Origin: JAEXNA01 sp050486105
GTDB taxonomy: Bacteria; Vulcanimicrobiota; Xenobia; Xenobiales; JADMJV01
Direction: 5' to 3'
Assembly (NCBI GenBank): GCA_050486105.1
Contig: JBJHCR010000382.1
Coordinates: forward strand, 1 to 5,764
Length of the DNA stretch: 5,764 nucleotides
In this document: one piece after another, positions 1 through 2,760 of the stretch
Layout: each line of letters opens with the position of its first letter
Numbering within the stretch: the first letter of the stretch is position 1
Translations under genes and position numbers: made by a program
Notes under the pieces: generated by a model
Database searches by the model: none
Told to the model about the DNA's origin: nothing
Seen by the model: the letters and a program-made list of their open reading frames with translations, nothing else

Positions 1-261
1 TACACTAAACAAGACGATGACCGACCTGAAGGATACCGTGAAGAAAAATGGCACTGGAGCTACCTTCCCACGGCTTCTCTTTATTTGCAGGCATTCAATC
101 ATTTGTCGGATAGGCTCGAAATAAGTGGGTTTGAAGGCGCAGATTTAGCCGGAGAACTTAATGTTAATGAAGCCTTTGTACATGGAATAAATCCGGAATT
201 CAAAAAAATAGAAATTCCGAAGCACCCTGAAAGCAGAGCGGTCACGCCACTACACCCATAG
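1..261 (+). CDS. C-terminal part of a VanY-like (peptidase M15) D-Ala-D-Ala carboxypeptidase, 5' end outside window
   Basis: Frame 1 is open from the window edge to a TAG at 259-261 and gives 86 residues. No start codon is visible because the gene begins upstream. The fragment opens with a stretch ending GYREEKWHWSYLP (about residues 11-23). This is the hallmark C-terminal E-x-x-H active-site region of M15 zinc carboxypeptidases: Glu15 would be the catalytic base and His18 a zinc ligand. Family members remove the terminal D-Ala from peptidoglycan stem peptides in the cell envelope. The rest (GFEGADLAGELNVNEAFVHGINP) also fits the usual tail of VanY-like proteins, where a helix is followed by a short Val/Gly-Ile-Asn-Pro segment. 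The region is low in GC, unlike the genes to its right. The 3' end overlaps the convergent short frame at 242-493 by 20 bases. The family call is confident from the motif; the precise substrate (LD- or DD-peptide) cannot be told. Confidence 0.72.
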   Translation, partial: YTKQDDDRPEGYREEKWHWSYLPTASLYLQAFNHLSDRLEISGFEGADLAGELNVNEAFVHGINPEFKKIEIPKHPESRAVTPLHP

Positions 262-493
262 CAGCCAACATCTTTAAGCCGCGGCATTTCAATGAGGTAT
301 CTTTCGATTGGTTGTAAAACAAAATAGCTTGCTCAAAAGATCGGGTTTTGTGTAAATAACGACCTACATCATAGCACAGTCTCTGTTTTGCCTTATCACA
401 TGTTTTTGCGCTCAACAGGTTGTCGGCACAACTGTTTTCCAGCACGTTTTTTACTTTTTCATAATGGCTGTCCACGTGCGAGCTCACCCCCAC
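242..493 (-). CDS. Short TPR-like protein fragment, probably truncated at its 5' end
   Basis: This is an 83-codon frame with GTG as its first possible start. I do not recognise the gene. Residues about 37-66 (from QRLCYDVGRYLHKTRSFEQA to NQSKD) resemble one tetratricopeptide repeat: paired amphipathic helices with Gly, Tyr and Ala at the usual spacing. This suggests a protein-binding helical repeat protein. Several cysteines (Cys22, Cys32, Cys40, Cys70) are present. The coding-like sequence starts near residue 9 (SHYEKVKNVL). The codons before it fall in a GC-rich stretch with a hairpin, and the frame stays open upstream to no clear start or ribosome binding site. So the fragment is probably the C-terminus of a longer protein cut off at the composition boundary near 470-497. 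The 3' end overlaps the carboxypeptidase tail by 20 bases in a convergent arrangement. It could also be a chance frame, hence the low confidence. Confidence 0.4.
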   Translation of the reverse strand: MGVSSHVDSHYEKVKNVLENSCADNLLSAKTCDKAKQRLCYDVGRYLHKTRSFEQAILFYNQSKDTSLKCRGLKMLAAMGVVA

Positions 494-497
494 CCCC
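470..497. other. Abrupt base-composition boundary
   Basis: Hand counts per 60-base line give 33-53% GC from 1 to 480 (mean about 43%), then 72% for 481-540 and 63% for 541-600. The change happens within about 30 bases and coincides with the unclear 5' end of the TPR-like frame. Either two unrelated sequences were joined in assembly, or this is the edge of a horizontally acquired block. The window alone cannot separate these. Confidence 0.5.
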
Positions 498-515
498 TCG
501 CGGATCCTCCGCGAG
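497..515. other. Perfect 8-bp inverted repeat with 3-base loop (hairpin)
   Basis: CTCGCGGA (497-504) and TCCGCGAG (508-515) are exact reverse complements around a 3-base loop. The repeat lies 9 bases beyond the stop of the leftward small cysteine protein, where a transcription terminator would sit. It has no T-run on either side, so it is at best a weak or Rho-assisted terminator, or an RNA-stabilising stem. Confidence 0.35.
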
Positions 516-524
516 TGCCGGGCT

Positions 525-764
525 TCAAGTGCCAGGCGCTTCCCAGTGGGGGCAATCGAAATCGCCCTTGGGGTCGGGAGCGTAAGAGGCCATTGGGGCA
601 GATTCCATCAAATAATCCTCCCGGGAGGTCCAACCGAGCTTCTCACAACCGTAGGTGATGTAGGCGGTGTCGGCCAGAATGGGAAACTCCCGCTTACTCT
701 CGTGCACCCGAAAATGCTTGCACAAAGCGCAGATCCGGAAAGCTTTGTCCACCGAGTTCGTCAC
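525..764 (-). CDS. Small four-cysteine protein, probable metal-binding, function unknown
   Basis: The frame has 79 codons from GTG at 764. I do not know the gene. Four cysteines stand out: Cys12 and Cys15 (CALC), Cys40 (YGCEKLGW) and Cys71 (DCPHWE). The spacing C-x2-C-x24-C-x30-C and the flanking aromatic residues suggest a small zinc or iron-sulfur site, possibly resembling small HiPIP-like or zinc-ribbon proteins; that is inference. There is no signal peptide or membrane segment, so it is likely cytoplasmic. A second GTG at 752 is better placed: GGGGTGA lies about 8 bases upstream of it. The true protein may therefore be 75 residues, starting VDKAFRICALC. The gene is divergent from the amidohydrolase-like gene to the right, so the two promoters should share the 765-850 interval. 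A hairpin follows the stop codon. The cysteine layout and normal-looking codon pattern make it a likely real gene. Confidence 0.62.
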   Translation of the reverse strand: MTNSVDKAFRICALCKHFRVHESKREFPILADTAYITYGCEKLGWTSREDYLMESAPMASYAPDPKGDFDCPHWEAPGT

Positions 765-850
765 CCCTACACTTTAGCGTGTCCGACCTGACCTGCCAAG
801 ATCCGTTGGAGGAAAGGATCTCTGGGAAGGGGGGCCCGAATTCCGAGCAG

Positions 851-1660
851 GTGGCCCGACAACTTCAACAGCGCCTAACAATCGCAATGCTCACTTTCCT
901 GCTCTTGAGCCTGACTTGCGCCGCAGAGCCCTGGTCTTTGAGTCAGGGGGATCTGCCGTTGCTCATCGTTTCGGTGCACGGGGGCACCGAGGACCTCCCC
1001 GATGCCGAACCTCGGAAATCTGAGATAAGCTTGGACCCGAGGTTCAACCCGCGTCGAGACGTGAACACCTCGGAGATGGCCCAAAGCCTGCAGGAAAAAG
1101 TCGCGAACTTAAGCCCTGAGGGCAAGGCACCCTCTCTCTTGGTCAACCAAGTGCACCGCCGCTTTGTGGACCTCAATCGCCCCCTGGAACTGGCCGCCAC
1201 TCTGTCTCCGGGCCGGGAGTTTCACCAGGAGTTCCACCATCACTTGGAAATCGAATTGGAGCGCCTCCGAAAAGAGCACGGCTGGGTCCTGCTGCTCGAC
1301 ATCCACGGACAAGCCAGCTTCCCGGTGGATCTCATGCTGGGAACCGCCCATCAGCAAAGCGTCAGCGACTGGTCGGTGCAAGCTCTGTGGGGTGCGAATG
1401 GTTGGCTCACGACCTTGACCGAGGCAGGCTTCAGCGNNNNNNNNNNGCCCAAGACCCCGGAGGACGAACAGCGTTTCTCTGGGGGCTATATCACCACCCA
1501 CTACGGTGCTCAACCTTGGGTGGAAGCCTGGCAGTTCGAACACGGGAAAGACTTGCGCTTCGATCTCGAACGCCAAGAGCGGTATCTGGACCTCCTAGCC
1601 CAGTTCCTAGCGAGCAAACTCTTCCAAAAGCTCGAGCATCAGTGTTCGCCTAGAGACTGA
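851..1660 (+). CDS. N-formylglutamate amidohydrolase-family protein, predicted exported
   Basis: The frame resembles the N-formylglutamate amidohydrolase family, whose founding members hydrolyse N-formyl-L-glutamate to formate and glutamate in histidine breakdown. Family marks in order, counted from GTG 851: LIVSVHGGTE (about 39-47), an RRDVNT segment (about 68-73), VHRRFVDLNR (about 101-110), LLLDIHGQ (about 147-154), GGYITTHYG (about 211-219) and a following VEAWQFE. The His, Asp, Asn-Arg and Glu positions typical of the active site are present. Three starts are possible. GTG 779 leaves only 14 bases to the divergent gene. ATG 887 gives a hydrophobic leader with no basic residue. GTG 851 gives a signal-peptide-like start (two Arg, then LTIAMLTFLLLSLTCAA) and is preferred, although no start has a convincing ribosome binding site. 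An exported location and the absence of hut neighbours argue against a plain histidine-utilisation role, so the substrate is unknown. Ten Ns interrupt the gene, but the frame matches on both sides. The 3' end overlaps the vapC remnant by 11 bases. Confidence 0.8.
   Translation: MARQLQQRLTIAMLTFLLLSLTCAAEPWSLSQGDLPLLIVSVHGGTEDLPDAEPRKSEISLDPRFNPRRDVNTSEMAQSLQEKVANLSPEGKAPSLLVNQVHRRFVDLNRPLELAATLSPGREFHQEFHHHLEIELERLRKEHGWVLLLDIHGQASFPVDLMLGTAHQQSVSDWSVQALWGANGWLTTLTEAGFSXXXXPKTPEDEQRFSGGYITTHYGAQPWVEAWQFEHGKDLRFDLERQERYLDLLAQFLASKLFQKLEHQCSPRD
1437..1446. other. Assembly gap of ten Ns inside the amidohydrolase-like gene
   Basis: Ten undetermined bases lie between the codons for AGFS and PKTPEDEQ. 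The same frame encodes family-typical sequence on both sides, so the true gap length is probably ten or differs from it by a multiple of three. It is a sequencing gap, not a mutation. Confidence 0.97.
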
Positions 1661-1708
1661 CCACCTCTAGAAGGTCCCATAAACCGCTAAAATCTTCGGG
1701 ATTCCTAG

Positions 1709-1868
1709 GGTCTGTTGACATTCAACCTTCACGGCGCTGAACTCGCTTATTTTCCCTCTCCGAAAGCGCATTTTTGCTTAAGTACTCTCGGGTACTAGGC
1801 TCAAAAAACCACTTTCGGAGAGAAAAAATCTGCTTCGCGCAGCTTGAAACGCTGAATGTCAACAGACC
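1709..1868. mobile_element. 160-bp palindromic MITE-like element inserted in vapC (element A)
   Basis: The ends are exact 16-bp inverted repeats, GGTCTGTTGACATTCA at 1709-1724 and its reverse complement at 1853-1868. CTAG flanks them at 1705-1708 and 1869-1872. Because CTAG is itself a palindrome, the duplicated target could be CTAG (as for IS5-type elements) or TA within CTAG (as for IS630-type elements). The inside is also palindromic around 1788-1789: CTCTCCGAAAG at 1756-1766 pairs with CTTTCGGAGAG at 1812-1822, and AGTAC at 1781-1785 pairs with GTACT at 1792-1796. The whole element can therefore fold into one long hairpin. It has no coding capacity and would need a transposase from a full-length relative elsewhere. 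Joining the flanks through one CTAG restores the vapC codons for TRNPEDF, which independently confirms the boundaries. The transposase family is inference. Confidence 0.88.
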
Positions 1869-2058
1869 CTAGTAAAAAGCGTTAACCCCTGAGCCACAGC
1901 TGTCGATGCTATCAGCAGATCCGCAAGACAAGATCTTCCTCGCCTCCCAGAAACTCTATAAGCCGCACAAACCATTCCATAAGCCCTTGCCGCATCGGCG
2001 TCAAAAGGAATCGGCTCCCACACTCGAGACGCCCAAATCAGCCGGTCTAGTCTCTTAG

Positions 2059-2235
2059 TGGTGCTGGACGCAGTTCCGGTCATGAATGAATCGTCTTGAA
2101 GTGCCGGGAACCTGCCGGAGGTGGGTGTCGCAAGGCGCTCCGAGCGACTAGTATTCGATCATACTTGAGTGAGGAGCAACGTAGCGAGAGGTGTGCTTCG
2201 AGGCGATTCATTGAGCGGGATTGCGTCTGGCATCA
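2059..2235. mobile_element. About 177-bp MITE-like element inserted in vapC (element B)
   Basis: CTTAG flanks the element at 2054-2058 and 2236-2240. The termini form imperfect inverted repeats: TGGTGCTGGACGCAGTTCCG on the left matches TGATGCCAGACGCAATCCCG read from the right, differing at five positions, all transitions. Further in, ATGAATCG (2086-2093) pairs with CGATTCAT (2204-2211), and AGTAT (2150-2154) pairs with ATACT (2161-2165). Most of the element can thus fold on itself, with some extra sequence in the left arm. The symmetry allows a target duplication of three bases (TTA, with G as the first element base) or five (CTTAG). Either way, precise removal rejoins the vapC codons for ERSK and RLDRL in frame. 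No protein is encoded. Its ends are unlike those of element A, so it belongs to a different family. The several mismatches between its ends suggest that it is older or more decayed. Confidence 0.8.
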
Positions 2236-2386
2236 CTTAGACCGTTCTCGCTCGTCTGTCGTGGCTTGGGGCCCGGCAGCAAGCACTGCCAGAGTGATAG
2301 CAGAAATCGCCGACTCCTCAGGGAGGTGCTGAGGAGTCAATAAATCGAGGTCGATGACCACGGAGGTATCCAGCAAGCCCTTCACC

Positions 2387-2629
2387 TTACCCAACGCTTT
2401 GATCGACGTCTCGGTCGATGTCGGCAAAAAACGATTCTGCATCAATCCTGGGCATCTTGCTCAAAGCTTCGAGCAGGAAGGTGCGGGACACAAAGCGGCG
2501 CGAGCCCGCGGGACGAAGCTCCGCTACCGTGGTTCCGTTTCTGGTGATGAGCACCGTAGCACCGTCCTGGACCTCTCGCAAGACCGCAGCAGAACTGTTG
2601 CGAAGCTCTCTTTGGGTGATTTTTCTCAT
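2387..2629 (-). CDS. vapB: Phd/YefM-type antitoxin of a VapB-VapC module, intact
   Basis: The gene encodes 80 residues from ATG 2629, with GGTGAG just upstream as a ribosome binding site. The longer open frame upstream is not protein-like. Residues about 1-40 (MRKITQRELRNSSAAVLREV, then ITRNGTTVAELRP) match the N-terminal Phd/YefM fold. This fold dimerises, binds the operon's own promoter and represses it. The C-terminal half, rich in acidic residues (RIDAESFFADIDRDVDQ), fits the flexible segment that wraps around and blocks the toxin. Its TAA stop is one base from the GTG of vapC, the usual coupled arrangement. A hexamer, GTAGCA on the + strand, occurs twice (2642-2647 and 2661-2666) in the region that should hold the promoter and may be part of an operator; that is speculative. 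The antitoxin appears functional although its toxin is broken, making it an orphan that may still bind DNA. Confidence 0.85.
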   Translation of the reverse strand: MRKITQRELRNSSAAVLREVQDGATVLITRNGTTVAELRPAGSRRFVSRTFLLEALSKMPRIDAESFFADIDRDVDQSVG

Positions 2630-2696
2630 GCTCACCAAAGCGTAGCACATGGGTATCAGTGTAGCAACAAAATTGATCTCGCTCCAAAGACACCTA

Positions 2697-2739
2697 TGAG
2701 AAAACCCCACCGCAGCCGGGCCGCGATGGGGTTCTCTCA
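2697..2739 (-). terminator. Probable terminator of ppdK
   Basis: TGAG at 2697-2700 pairs with CTCA at 2736-2739. Inside it AACCCCA pairs with TGGGGTT, then CGC with GCG, giving a long GC-rich stem with one or two bulges. Read leftward from ppdK, the inner stem ends GGGGTTTTCTC, a short T-run as expected of an intrinsic terminator. It starts about 20 bases after the ppdK stop, before vapB. A smaller stem (GGTTC at 2740-2744 with GAACC at 2751-2755) lies between it and the stop. Confidence 0.6.
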
Positions 2740-2760
2740 GGTTCTATGGGGAACCAGGTT

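Larger units (their letters stand above)
1650..2385 (-). pseudogene. vapC: VapC-type PIN-domain toxin gene, broken by two MITE insertions
   Basis: VapC toxins are PIN-domain ribonucleases that cut tRNA or rRNA and are held in check by the antitoxin made from the same operon. The gene begins at GTG 2385, one base after the antitoxin stop. It reads KGLLDTSVVIDLDLL and on to ERERSK, where a stop supplied by the element at 2059-2235 ends it. It resumes at 2056 with KRLDRLIWASRVWEPIPFD and on to AQGLTLFT, and is then cut by the element at 1709-1868. It continues at 1708 with RNPEDFSGLWDLLEVVSL and TAG at 1650-1652. Removing both elements with one copy of each duplicated target gives an unbroken 129-codon frame, a normal length for the family. 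The acidic PIN residues Asp6, Asp95 and Asp116 remain, but the usual Glu in the TLAEL motif is Val34. The toxin is therefore inactive twice over. The 74-codon central piece is open only because one element gives it an ATG and the other a stop. Confidence 0.9.

Noticed and set aside
99..287. 62-codon minus-strand frame
   Set aside because: It overlaps the carboxypeptidase fragment, whose active-site motif on the + strand is clear.
480..507. SacI-like and BamHI-like hexamers at the GC boundary as signs of vector sequence
   Set aside because: The BamHI-like site is part of a symmetrical hairpin and no recognisable vector sequence is nearby. Chance is enough to explain them.
1109..1576. 155-codon minus-strand frame
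   Set aside because: It is antisense to the amidohydrolase-like gene, crosses the N gap and shows no family features.
1715..1720. TTGACA inside the ends of element A as a promoter -35 box
   Set aside because: No matching -10 hexamer lies at 16-18 bases, and both copies point inward. It is better explained as part of the transposase recognition sequence.
1705..1872. Inverted repeat as a terminator between convergent genes
   Set aside because: The exact reconstruction of vapC across it, the 16-bp ends and the flanking CTAG copies show an insertion. It may still terminate transcripts secondarily.
2096..2332. 78-codon + strand frame in element B and the vapC N-terminus
   Set aside because: It spans the border between a mobile element and a pseudogene on the opposite strand, and its sequence is not protein-like.
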